From Gluconobacter japonicus (GTDB taxonomy: Bacteria > Pseudomonadota > Alphaproteobacteria > Acetobacterales > Acetobacteraceae): a stretch of 64,000 bases of DNA. The DNA is taken from the NCBI RefSeq assembly GCF_002723975.1, contig NZ_BEWO01000014.1, forward strand, positions 1 to 64,000, given 5' to 3'. A program made the position numbers and the translations under genes. The notes beneath the pieces were generated by a model. The model saw only the letters and a program-made list of their open reading frames with translations, searched no databases and was not told the origin of the DNA. The first letter of the stretch is position 1. Each line of letters starts with the position of its first letter. Of the stretch, positions 43,039-51,606 are shown piece after piece.

Positions 43039-44919
43039 ATGGGTGATCATATCGCAACCCAGACTCTTTCTGCGGCGCATCGTGCTGCGGCCACACCCAT
43101 CGTGATTGTTGGCCATGTCGATCATGGCAAATCCACGCTCATCGGTCGCCTGCTGTACGACACGGACAGTCTTCAGGACGGCAAACTCGCGCAGATCGTC
43201 GAGAGCAGCCGCAAGCGTGGTCTGACGGTGGAGTGGAGCTTCCTGCTCGACTCCCTTCAGATCGAGCGCGATCAGGGCGTGACGGTTGATTCCACGCGTA
43301 TTCCGTTCCGTCTGGGCTCTCGCGAGTTCGTGATTGTGGATGCGCCGGGCCATCGCCAGTTCCTGCGCAACATGATTACGGGCGCTGCTGATGCGGAAGC
43401 TGCCGTTCTGGTGGTGGATGCTCAGGAAGGCGCGCAGGAGCAGACGCGGCGTCATGCCATGTTGCTGCGCCTGATCGGCATTCGGCATGTGATCGTGCTG
43501 CTGAACAAGTCGGATGTTCTTGGCTTTGATGAATCGAAGATTGTTCAGGCCGAGTCTGATGTGCGTCAGTTGCTTGGGCGTCTGGAAATTGAGGTTGAAG
43601 CCGTTGTTCCGGCGTCTGCGCGCGATGGTGACAATATCGCCAGCCGGTCCGAGCGGTCTGCCTGGTACAAGGGACCGACGCTGATTGAGGCGCTGGCCAA
43701 TGTGCCGCCTCCGGCGTCTCGTCTGGCGCTGCCGTTCCGTATGCCGGTTCAGGACGTTTATCGTTTCGATGGCGTTCGCTATGTCGCAGGCCGGATCGAG
43801 CGCGGCACAGTGCGTGCGGGTGATCGCCTGACGATTGGTGTTCAGGGCCAGATTGCAACGGTTGCGGAAGTTTGCCGCTGGCATGCGCCGGAACTGCCGG
43901 TTGCTGGCGCAGGTGAATCCATTGCGCTGCGCTTGGAGCCGGATCTGGTTCCGGATCGTGGGGATCTGCTGTTCCCGGCGGATGACAAGGCTGCGGCACC
44001 GGAACGCTCGGCGCGGATTCGCACCCGTCTGTTCTGGCTTCGTGGCGAGCCGCTGCGGGTTGGAGAGAGCTTCACGCTTCGTCTGACGACAGCCGAGCAT
44101 GATGTGACGGTTGCCTCCATTGATGCTGTCGTAGATCTCGATGACCTGACGCTGCGTCAGGGCGATGAAGTTCCGCCAGACGGGTTTGCCGAGATCACGC
44201 TGGCAGCCTCCCATGCTGTACTGTTTGACCCGTTCTCTCCGGGCTTTGGCGATGGCCGAGGCGTGCTCGTAGATCGTCATCAGCGCATTGTCGGCGGCGC
44301 ACCGCTGATTGGCTCGGCCGATCTGGAAGACGGCGTTCATGCCATTCACCCTACGGCAAGCCGCATTTCCGCTGGGCAGCAGGCACAGGCTCGCGGACAC
44401 AAGAGTGGTGTGTTCTGGCTGACGGGCCTACCGGGTTCCGGCAAGAGCACCGTGGCGCGGGCGGCGGAAGTGTCGCTGGCGGCGCAGAGTGTGAAAGCGA
44501 CTGTGCTGGACGGGGACACGCTTCGCGCTGGCCTGTGCAGTGATCTGGGGTTCTCGCCGGAAGATCGGCGGGAAAACATTCGCCGTGCGGCGCATGTCGC
44601 GAAGATCCTCTCCGAGAGTGGTCAGGCGGTCATCGTGGCGCTCGTTTCACCGCGGCAGGCAGATCGTGATCTGGCCCGGCAGATTGTGGGCGAGGGCTTC
44701 CATGAAGTGTTTGTGGATACGCCACTGGCAACCTGTGAGCAGCGTGACCCGAAGGGGCTGTATGCGGCGGCACGCGCCGGAAAAATCCCTGAATTCACGG
44801 GTGTTTCAGCACCGTATGAAGCGCCTCTGTCTCCTGAGCTTCGTCTTGGAGCGGACCGGACGGAGGCTGAGACTGTTAGTGAACTGACCGGGTTTGTTCT
44901 GCGGGTTGTTCAGCCCTGA
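43039..44919 (+). CDS. cysNC: Bifunctional sulfate adenylyltransferase GTPase / APS kinase (CysNC)
   Basis: 626 residues. The CysN part (1-450) is an EF-Tu-like GTPase: [56 protein letters not shown] and LLNKSDVL, then domains II-III. The C-terminal part (about 455-626) is APS kinase: [62 protein letters not shown] and [18 protein letters not shown]. The fusion makes APS and then PAPS. The ATG at 43039 is one base after the cysD stop. A good terminator follows. Confidence 0.95.
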   Translation: MGDHIATQTLSAAHRAAATPIVIVGHVDHGKSTLIGRLLYDTDSLQDGKLAQIVESSRKRGLTVEWSFLLDSLQIERDQGVTVDSTRIPFRLGSREFVIVDAPGHRQFLRNMITGAADAEAAVLVVDAQEGAQEQTRRHAMLLRLIGIRHVIVLLNKSDVLGFDESKIVQAESDVRQLLGRLEIEVEAVVPASARDGDNIASRSERSAWYKGPTLIEALANVPPPASRLALPFRMPVQDVYRFDGVRYVAGRIERGTVRAGDRLTIGVQGQIATVAEVCRWHAPELPVAGAGESIALRLEPDLVPDRGDLLFPADDKAAAPERSARIRTRLFWLRGEPLRVGESFTLRLTTAEHDVTVASIDAVVDLDDLTLRQGDEVPPDGFAEITLAASHAVLFDPFSPGFGDGRGVLVDRHQRIVGGAPLIGSADLEDGVHAIHPTASRISAGQQAQARGHKSGVFWLTGLPGSGKSTVARAAEVSLAAQSVKATVLDGDTLRAGLCSDLGFSPEDRRENIRRAAHVAKILSESGQAVIVALVSPRQADRDLARQIVGEGFHEVFVDTPLATCEQRDPKGLYAAARAGKIPEFTGVSAPYEAPLSPELRLGADRTEAETVSELTGFVLRVVQP

Positions 44920-44945
44920 GTTTGGGATAATCTGACCTCAAAAAG

Positions 44946-44972
44946 ACGGCGGCCTTTTGGCCGCCGTTTTTC
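44946..44972 (+). terminator. Terminator of the cys operon
   Basis: Nine-base stem ACGGCGGCC / GGCCGCCGT with a TTTT loop, then TTTTTCG. It ends cysNC and, with the A run on its left, may also stop the convergent SDR gene. Confidence 0.85.
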
Positions 44973-44975
44973 GTT

Positions 44976-46019
44976 TCAGGGCAGAAAGCCGGCCCGGCGG
45001 AACCAGTTGATTTCGTCCGTAAGGGTTTCTTCGAGAGGCCTGAAGGTCAGTCCCAGATCATGATGAAATCTGTGGGCACTGAAATGGGAGCGGTCATTTT
45101 CCGAGGCGAGGGCCTTTGCCGTGGTCCAGCTCATCAGGACAGGCTTGCGTGTGAGACGGGCCTGCACTTCGCTGAGGGCTGCGATGACATAAAGCAGCGG
45201 CATGGGAATCTGGCGTGATGGCGCTTTGCGACCAGTCAGCCTTGCAATCAGCGGAATGAGGTCAGCCATTGTCTGGTGTCTGCCTGCCGCCAGATAACGT
45301 TCTCCGCGCTTCCCTTTGCTAAGACAGGCAATCATTGCCTGCGCGACGTCTCGCGCATCGACAAGACTGACCGAACCGGGTGGAATGCCCGGAAGTTTCC
45401 CGCGAGCGACATCAAGGACTGTTTGGCCGGCTGATGTCGGACCGCGATCGCCGGGTCCGTGCATCCAGCCCGGAAGGACCATGCAGGCCCAGAATTCCGG
45501 ATACTCAGCCAGAAAATCATTCAGAACTTTCTCGGACCGGATCTTGCTTCGGAAATATGGGTCGGCTTCCTCTTCCCGCCGAAGCATTGTTTCATCGACG
45601 GTCTGTCCTTTCGTGCCCTTCAAAACCGCAATGGAACTCACATGAACCATGCGACGGATCCCTGCTTTCCATGAGGTATCCAGAAGCTCTTTCATGGCTT
45701 TGACGTTGATTGCTTCCAGATCCTGGTCGTGGTTGCCGCCCGTATAGGAATCCCGGAAGTAGGCTGCCGTATGGAACAGCACATCCACGCCGGACAATGC
45801 TGCACTGAAGCTCGGAATGGACTGAAGGTCTCCAGTGATGATCTCGACAGGCAGGCCATCAAACTGCTGTTTTGCCTTGGCTTCCGATCGTGCGAGTGCG
45901 CGGACCTGAAAGCCTTCTGCCAAAAGTACGCGAACAAGGTTATTGCCGAGAAGACCTGTAGCGCCTGTTACGAATACGAGAGGGGCAGGAGCATTTTTGC
46001 TCTGTGAAAGGGCGGTCAT
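44976..46019 (-). CDS. Extended SDR / NAD-dependent epimerase-like oxidoreductase
   Basis: 347 residues of extended SDR type: VFVTGATGLLGNNLVRVLL (Rossmann), VDVLFHTAAYFRDSYTGGNHDQDLEAINV, then the catalytic segment with DPYFRSKIRSEKVL (the YxxxK-like Tyr is replaced in the 'DPYFRSKI' reading, Tyr and Lys retained). Dihydroflavonol-4-reductase-like or aldehyde-reducing members share this layout. The start at 46019 is set by the promoter: its -10 is at 46050-46055, too close for the ATG at 46040, and GGAG lies 9 bases before 46019. It is divergent from the MerR gene and carries a MerR-type promoter. Confidence 0.8.
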   Translation of the reverse strand: MTALSQSKNAPAPLVFVTGATGLLGNNLVRVLLAEGFQVRALARSEAKAKQQFDGLPVEIITGDLQSIPSFSAALSGVDVLFHTAAYFRDSYTGGNHDQDLEAINVKAMKELLDTSWKAGIRRMVHVSSIAVLKGTKGQTVDETMLRREEEADPYFRSKIRSEKVLNDFLAEYPEFWACMVLPGWMHGPGDRGPTSAGQTVLDVARGKLPGIPPGSVSLVDARDVAQAMIACLSKGKRGERYLAAGRHQTMADLIPLIARLTGRKAPSRQIPMPLLYVIAALSEVQARLTRKPVLMSWTTAKALASENDRSHFSAHRFHHDLGLTFRPLEETLTDEINWFRRAGFLP

Positions 46020-46049
46020 GAGAATGGCTCCGTCAGACATGGAGCATTG

Positions 46050-46082
46050 TCTATAAGACTGGACCTTGGTCCATGGTCAAGG
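46050..46082 (-). promoter_or_regulatory. MerR-type promoter of the SDR gene with operator
   Basis: On the minus strand, -35 TTGACC (46075-46080) and -10 TATAGA (46050-46055) are separated by 19 bases, the overlong spacer that MerR regulators correct by DNA distortion. The spacer holds the dyad GGACCAAGGTCC (46061-46072); a larger dyad CCTTGGTCCATGGTCAAGG spans 46064-46082. Confidence 0.75.
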
Positions 46083-46089
46083 AAGAGAG

Positions 46090-46500
46090 ATGATCATGTT
46101 AATTGGCGAATTCGCTCAAAGAGCGGGCTTAAGTCAGGACACGGTACGGTTTTATGTGCGCAAAGGATTGCTGCGGCCTCAGACAGGCTCACGCGGGGGG
46201 CGGAATCCTTATCAGGAATTTACGGAGCGGGACCTGCAGACGGCCCGGATCGTTCGTTTTGGGCAGTCACTTGGGATGAGCCTGAAAGAGCTGACAGCGA
46301 TTAATGATGAGATGGTGCAGGACGGTCTTTCCGATGAACGTGCTGTGATGCTCATGCAGGAACAGATTGATCGCCTTGCCGGAAAAGCGTCTGAAATTAA
46401 CACGTTGATTCAGTATCTTCGGGCGAAATGCCAATGGATCCAGTCTGGAAAGGAGGAGCCTGAGCCTTCGTTTCTCTGTATTGCTAATGATGAAGAATGA
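46090..46500 (+). CDS. MerR-family transcriptional regulator
   Basis: About 136 residues. The N-terminal winged helix is clear: IGEFAQRAGLSQDTVRFYVRKGLLRPQTGSRGGRNPYQEFTERDL, followed by the dimerisation helix (LSDERAVMLMQEQIDRLAGKASEINTLIQYL). The C terminus has a single Cys pattern (KCQWI, FLCI) but no metal-site CxxxxxxxC, so the inducer is unlikely to be a metal of the CueR type. The ATG at 46090 has AAGGAAGAG upstream. It is divergent from the SDR, whose promoter carries its likely operator. Confidence 0.88.
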   Translation: MIMLIGEFAQRAGLSQDTVRFYVRKGLLRPQTGSRGGRNPYQEFTERDLQTARIVRFGQSLGMSLKELTAINDEMVQDGLSDERAVMLMQEQIDRLAGKASEINTLIQYLRAKCQWIQSGKEEPEPSFLCIANDEE

Positions 46501-46743
46501 AAGGAGGCTTCACGGAATTGCGTTTACGGGCAGAGTCAAACAAGCAGTAGGGTCAGTGTGTTGTGATTTTCATGGCCGTGAGGCTGTGATCTGCGTGCAG
46601 GATTGAATGTCACATCCGACGAAAAAATAACATTAATATTATCAAAATACGAAAATACTCACTTTTGTGATGTGCGTTTTAATGCTGTAACGTTAAAGAA
46701 GATTTCAGAAAACGTATCTGCTCACATGCGGAAGAAGGCCCCT
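46501..46743. other. Intergenic region before the sugar transporter
   Basis: 243 bases with no supported gene. The frame continuing upstream of 46744 to 46603 is open but AT-rich and unlikely to be translated. Presumably carries the transporter promoter. Confidence 0.4.
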
Positions 46744-48126
46744 ATGACGCAGTCTCTTGATGTTTCACGAAAGCTCAGCGGAGATGCGCTGACGAATTTC
46801 ATCGCGACCATCTCCGCTACGGGTGGCCTCCTTTTCGGGTATGACACGGGAATTATTTCGTCAGCCCTGTTGCAGATCCGTGAGCAGTTTCATCTCGACA
46901 CGATTGGCTCCGAGATTGTCACGTCTGCGATTATTCTCGGCGCTCTTCTGGGGTGTCTTGGCGCTGGCGGTATTTCGGATCGGTTTGGTCGGCGGCGCAC
47001 GGTTATGGTTGCGGCGGCGCTCTTTTTGGCGGGCACCGCTCTGGCTTCGGCTGCGCAAAGCGTTGCGGTTCTGATCGTTTCCCGACTGATTCTTGGTCTC
47101 GCCATTGGTACGGCGTCGCAGATCGTGCCGATTTATATTGCTGAAATTTCTCCACCCAGCCGTCGTGGGCGGCTGGTTGTGGGGTTCCAGCTTGCCATTG
47201 TATCGGGCATCACCATTTCCTTCCTGACAGGCTATTTTCTGCGGAACAGTAGCTGGCGCATTATGTTCGGTATTGGGATGCTGCCTGCTTTGATCCTGTT
47301 TGTTGGCATGGCGTTTTTGCCTAACAGCCCGCGTTGGCTGGCGCTCAAAGGACGGACCGACGAGGCTCTTGCCGTTCTGCGTCGCGTTCGTACTTCGGAG
47401 GAAGCAGCACAGGCTGAACTTCAGGGTATTATCGACAATCATGATGAACAGGCTCCCTGGTCTGAGCTTGCGAAGCCTTGGGTGCGGCCTGCACTGATTG
47501 CATCTGTGGGTATTGCTCTGCTTTGTCAGCTCACGGGTATCAATGCTGTTCTGTATTATGCGCCTGCTATTTTCGCTGATGCCGGCTTTGGTCAGGATTC
47601 TGCGCTGCTCACATCTGTCGCGGTCGGGATGGCCATGGTCTGCGCGACGATTTTCGGTGGTTGGGCAGTTGATACCTGGGGGCGTCGGACGCTGATCTTG
47701 CGGTTGCTACCGGGCGCAGTCATCTCGCTGATTGTTCTTGGGGCAATGTTTGCTTTCCACATGACGGGCGGCATCGGGCCATGGATCACGGTTCTGGCCA
47801 TCATGGGGTACACGATCTGCAATACGGGAAGTCTGTCCGTGGCAGTCTGGCTGGTTGGTGCTGAGGTTTATCCGTTGTCTTGCCGTGGCAAGGGAATGAG
47901 CCTGGTTGCGGGAAGTCACTGGGGGGCAGACCTGATTATTTCTCTCACGACGCTTTCTCTGGTGCAGGGACTGGGCGCGCACATGACGTTCTGGCTGTTT
48001 GCGATCGTCAATGCTTTTGCGTTCTTTTTCGTGCTTCGCTACGTGCCGGAAACGAAGGGGCAATCCCTGGAGCAGCTTGAAAGAAGCCTGCGTGACGGAA
48101 CATTCGCTCCCGTTCACAAGTCATGA
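46744..48126 (+). CDS. MFS sugar transporter (sugar porter family)
   Basis: 460 residues, 12 TM helices. The first helix ends GGLLFGYDTGIISSALL, then GISDRFGRRRTVMVAA (between TM2-3), the PIYIAEISPPSRRGRLVVGFQLAIVSG motif of sugar porters, QLTGINAVLYYAPAIFADAGF (TM7 sugar-binding region), WAVDTWGRRTLIL and the closing VPETKGQSLEQLE. These are GalP/XylE/AraE-type proton-sugar symporters. AAGAAGG precedes the ATG at 46744. A strong terminator follows. Sugar unknown. Confidence 0.92.
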   Translation: MTQSLDVSRKLSGDALTNFIATISATGGLLFGYDTGIISSALLQIREQFHLDTIGSEIVTSAIILGALLGCLGAGGISDRFGRRRTVMVAAALFLAGTALASAAQSVAVLIVSRLILGLAIGTASQIVPIYIAEISPPSRRGRLVVGFQLAIVSGITISFLTGYFLRNSSWRIMFGIGMLPALILFVGMAFLPNSPRWLALKGRTDEALAVLRRVRTSEEAAQAELQGIIDNHDEQAPWSELAKPWVRPALIASVGIALLCQLTGINAVLYYAPAIFADAGFGQDSALLTSVAVGMAMVCATIFGGWAVDTWGRRTLILRLLPGAVISLIVLGAMFAFHMTGGIGPWITVLAIMGYTICNTGSLSVAVWLVGAEVYPLSCRGKGMSLVAGSHWGADLIISLTTLSLVQGLGAHMTFWLFAIVNAFAFFFVLRYVPETKGQSLEQLERSLRDGTFAPVHKS

Positions 48127-48130
48127 AAAA

Positions 48131-48188
48131 GGGGAGCTTTGGCTCCCCTCTGCAAGAAAAGCCAGCTCTCAGGAGCTGGCTTTTTTTA
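48131..48188 (+). terminator. Tandem terminator hairpins after the sugar transporter
   Basis: Two hairpins: GGGGAGC TTT GGCTCCCC (48131-48148), then AGCCAGCTC / GAGCTGGCT (48160-48168 and 48173-48181) followed by seven T. The second is a standard terminator; the first may be its upstream part. It also faces the convergent ugd. Confidence 0.8.
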
Positions 48189-48195
48189 TGTATTC

Positions 48196-49521
48196 TCAGC
48201 AGCGCCCGATTGAACTGTAATCAAAGCCAGCGGCGCGCATGATGTCAGGATTCCAGATATTCCTAAGATCCGCGATGGCTTTACCGCGCATGGCGTTGCG
48301 CAGCCGCTCGGGGTCAATGGCGCGGAAGACATTCCATTCCGTCAGTACGACGAGAATATCTGCGTTTGTCGCAGCCTCCAGTGCGTCCGTGCAGTATGTA
48401 ATCTCTGGAGGGAGAAGCGCACGGGCCGGTTCCATGCCTTCCGGGTCAAAAGCCTGAATGATGGCGCCAGCTTCTTGAAGATGGGTCAGGATCGGAAGGG
48501 AAGCAGCTTCGCGCATATCGTCCGTATCGGGTTTGAACGTCAGGCCCAGAACGCCGACGGTTTTGCCCTGAACACTTCCACCGATCTGCGCAATGATCCG
48601 TTCTGCCATGCGGCTCTTCCGATCTTCATTGACGTCAACAGTTGCTTCTACCAAACGGGAGGGAGCTCCGGCGTCTCGTGCGATGGCGGTTAGGGCGCGG
48701 GTGTCTTTGGGGAAGCAGGAGCCGCCATATCCGGGGCCCGCATGGAGGAAGCGCTGCCCGATGCGTTGATCCAGCCCCATACCCAGAGCAACGTCATGAA
48801 TGTTACCGCCGACCTTTTCACAAAGATCCGCCATTTCGTTGATGAAGGTGACTTTCATGGCCAGAAAGGCGTTTGCGGCATATTTGGTGAGTTCAGCAGT
48901 CTCCAGATCCGTCATGACGATGGGGGTTTCGATCAGATGAATCGGGCGATAGATCTCACGCATGACGGCGGTGGCGCGTTCGCCTGAGTCTGGTCCTGAC
49001 GTATCAATGCCGATAATCACGCGATCGGGCTGCATGAAGTCCCCGATCGCGTTGCCTTCACGCAGGAATTCAGGGTTGGAGGCTACATCAAATGTCAGTT
49101 CCGGGCGTGTTTTCCTCAGGATACGGGCGACTTCACGGCCTGTTCCCACGGGGACGGTTGATTTGGTGACAACCAGAAGCCCTTCCTTGGCTGAGAGGGC
49201 AATTTCTTTTGTCGCCGCATAGACATAGGTTAGATCAGCATGGCCATCGCCACGGCGGGTGGGTGTGCCGACGGCAATGAAGACGGCATCCGCGCCGTCT
49301 ATGGCCGCAGCAAGATCGTCTCCGAAAGTGAGGCGGCCTGTCTCAACATTCTTGCTGACAATCGCATCCAGGCCTGGTTCGTAAATGGGGATGCGACCGT
49401 CCCGGAGAGCTGCCAGTTTCTTGGGGTCCCGCTCGACAATGGCGACGTCTGATCCGAATTCGGCAAAACAGGCACCGGAGACCAGTCCGACGTAACCACC
49501 ACCGATCATTGCTATACGCAT
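48196..49521 (-). CDS. ugd: UDP-glucose 6-dehydrogenase
   Basis: 441 residues: MRIAMIGGGYVGLVSGACFAEFG (Rossmann), VFIAVGTPTRRGDG, KSTVPVGTGREVARIL, SNPEFLREGNAIGDFMQPDRVIIG, and the catalytic GPGYGGSCFPKDTRAL with the active-site Cys. The second Rossmann part has LGLTFKPDTDDMREAASLPI. The enzyme oxidises UDP-glucose to UDP-glucuronate for surface polysaccharides. AGGAG precedes the start. Downstream on the same strand (minus) nothing lies within 65 bases apart from the terminator at 48.1 kb. Confidence 0.96.
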   Translation of the reverse strand: MRIAMIGGGYVGLVSGACFAEFGSDVAIVERDPKKLAALRDGRIPIYEPGLDAIVSKNVETGRLTFGDDLAAAIDGADAVFIAVGTPTRRGDGHADLTYVYAATKEIALSAKEGLLVVTKSTVPVGTGREVARILRKTRPELTFDVASNPEFLREGNAIGDFMQPDRVIIGIDTSGPDSGERATAVMREIYRPIHLIETPIVMTDLETAELTKYAANAFLAMKVTFINEMADLCEKVGGNIHDVALGMGLDQRIGQRFLHAGPGYGGSCFPKDTRALTAIARDAGAPSRLVEATVDVNEDRKSRMAERIIAQIGGSVQGKTVGVLGLTFKPDTDDMREAASLPILTHLQEAGAIIQAFDPEGMEPARALLPPEITYCTDALEAATNADILVVLTEWNVFRAIDPERLRNAMRGKAIADLRNIWNPDIMRAAGFDYSSIGRC

Positions 49522-49601
49522 AACAGAACTCTCCTAGCGCTATAATGTCTGCATAACCGGCGCACCGGATGGGAGCAAATCTCTGACGACAGGTAGTGTC
49601 G

Positions 49602-51482
49602 TCATTTCGTGGGGCGGGCGCAGGGATTGGAAGCGGCGAAAGAACGCAGAGCCGGCGGGAGGATGGTCAGTTCGTTTGAGTCGGCCAGGAGGCCGCGCCC
49701 GCGTTTGGACCATCTGGCAAGACTGAGGTCCGGATTATCGAACCGTCCGCTGACCCGCACGGGAATATCCAGCGCAAAGAAACTGGTTGAAAAGGGGCGG
49801 CTTGCAAACACAAGATCCAGCCAGCGTCGGTTGAGGTCGACATCTGCTTTCGCGGCAATGATGCCAGCGTCTGTTCGAATGCGAAGTGGTGCGACCGTAC
49901 CGATGCCCTGATGCATGTCCAGAACGCCAAGCATACAGGTGATGGGCGTGGTGCCTTTAGCATGCCGAACCAGCAGGCGCAGGTCCATGGACGCTGTTTC
50001 AACGATTTCTCTGGCGATTTCGCCTTTCTCCATGCTGACAGCGGCCACAAGATCTGCCTTGCGTGTGGCTTCGTTCAGCGTGCTGACGTTTGCAGCTTTC
50101 GCAATGATGCGGATGGAGAGTGAGCCTTTGACAGGAATGGGAGCCAAACCTGCTGTGCGGCGCAGACGATCAATATCACCGTGGGAAAGGGCGATGGAGG
50201 CATTGATACGGGAGCGGTTTCCATCGCCTTCGATTTGGCCATTTGCCTGAAGGTTGGCTCCAAGATAGCCAAGAGTCAAAGTTGAGACATTGATCTTTCC
50301 GGGGGTCTGGGAGGCATTGAACTTCAGCTTTGAGAACGTCAGGGCATTATAGAGGACGTCTTCTGCAGTCAGTTTGACATGCAGGACAGGGTCGGGCTTG
50401 GCAGGTGCAACAAGAGGAAGGTCAGTCTGACCAGAAGAATTGTCGGATGAGAAGGCTTTGGTCAGGCTGTTGAGGTCGGCGTGACCAAATGTCAGATCTG
50501 TGTTGATGATGTCTGGTGTCCCGCTGCCTCCTTCTTCAAGGTCAAAGGTCCCATCATTGATCTGGCTGTCTTTGAGGGCACCGCTGGCATGGGTGAAGTG
50601 CCAGTTGTCTCCGGCGTGACTGAATGTGCCTTTGAGTGAGAGCGGGAGAGCCGGATGTGTTCCAGACAGTCCGGCAAGGGCGAAAACAGGCGCGGATGTG
50701 GGAGTTGAGAGGGCGACGTCGCCTTTGACGCCATCGAAATTCAGAGGATCGGTCAGAGTCCCGTTGAAATCGAGCGTAAGGTCGCCAGACGTGATGTGAG
50801 CTGTGGCTTTATAAGGATCTGGCACACGGCGTAGAGCATCAAAAGACTGCATGGAGGCGTCAAGCGTGATGCCCGTATTATTATATCCTCCCTGGAAAGA
50901 CATTTTGACTGGGGAGGCATCATCTTTTGACTGGAATGTCACCTGCGTCATCGTCACTTGATAGGATGCGCCTTTGGCGGATCGGTAAGTGACATCACTA
51001 TTTTTGAGGGTCAGGTTTCGAAGGCCCGGAAAGTCATGAAGATCAGGTTTTTCCTCGGATGCTTTGACCGGGCGTGGGCGCTTCAGATCTTCAAAAGGCA
51101 CGAATCTCCAGTTCGGGATACGTTCAGATGTGCGTTCGAAGAGGCCGGAGAAATGATCAACGATAACGTCACGGGTTTCGATTGGTCCGTGCAGAAGCGA
51201 CATCAGGCGCAGTTTGACGTGTATGGTTCCGGCAGTGATGATATCGGGCCGGCTGCCTCCGGGAATATTGGCAATGTGCAAGTCTTCTCCGTCCACTGTT
51301 ATCCATTTTCCGGGGTGGATATGGAGATGGCCGATGTGGACGTTGCGATGAAGTGATTTGGAGAGCTTTGCAGAGGCCAGCGCAGCGAAGTCCTTGTGCT
51401 GGATCCAGAACCATCCGCCAGTGATGGCGGTACAGAGCAGAACAAAAAGCGCAAGTAGAGATCCAAGAAACCAGCGAAGCAA
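49602..51482 (-). CDS. AsmA-family envelope protein
   Basis: 626 residues with a single N-terminal TM helix (LGSLLALFVLLCTAITGGWFWIQ), then the AsmA N-terminal domain (KDFAALASAKLSKSLHRNVHIG...LHIANIPGGSRPDIITAGTIHVKLRLMSLLHG) and C-terminal AsmA beta-region (GVLDMHQGIGTVAPLRIRTDAGIIAAKADVDL). AsmA-like proteins are long beta-groove bridges implicated in moving phospholipids across the periplasm. It starts with TTG at 51482; no better start is in frame. It lies upstream of ugd on the same strand (80 bases). Confidence 0.85.
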   Translation of the reverse strand: MLRWFLGSLLALFVLLCTAITGGWFWIQHKDFAALASAKLSKSLHRNVHIGHLHIHPGKWITVDGEDLHIANIPGGSRPDIITAGTIHVKLRLMSLLHGPIETRDVIVDHFSGLFERTSERIPNWRFVPFEDLKRPRPVKASEEKPDLHDFPGLRNLTLKNSDVTYRSAKGASYQVTMTQVTFQSKDDASPVKMSFQGGYNNTGITLDASMQSFDALRRVPDPYKATAHITSGDLTLDFNGTLTDPLNFDGVKGDVALSTPTSAPVFALAGLSGTHPALPLSLKGTFSHAGDNWHFTHASGALKDSQINDGTFDLEEGGSGTPDIINTDLTFGHADLNSLTKAFSSDNSSGQTDLPLVAPAKPDPVLHVKLTAEDVLYNALTFSKLKFNASQTPGKINVSTLTLGYLGANLQANGQIEGDGNRSRINASIALSHGDIDRLRRTAGLAPIPVKGSLSIRIIAKAANVSTLNEATRKADLVAAVSMEKGEIAREIVETASMDLRLLVRHAKGTTPITCMLGVLDMHQGIGTVAPLRIRTDAGIIAAKADVDLNRRWLDLVFASRPFSTSFFALDIPVRVSGRFDNPDLSLARWSKRGRGLLADSNELTILPPALRSFAASNPCARPTK

Positions 51483-51606
51483 GATTTGTTCTTTCCGAAG
51501 ATCAGGGAAGAGAAGTCTTAATAACGTGCCATGTTCATAAACGGGAGTGTTTCAGGAAGGAAAAATATTCGCTGTGATCCTGGGAGTGTTTCAAAAAGGT
51601 GAGTAT

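Noticed and set aside
42889-44400. 503-codon minus-strand open frame
   Set aside because: It is antisense to cysD/cysNC, whose protein motifs are complete; GC-rich antisense frames often stay open.
46090-46500. Metal-sensing MerR (CueR/ZntR type)
   Set aside because: No C-terminal Cys pair with the expected spacing; called a MerR of unknown inducer.
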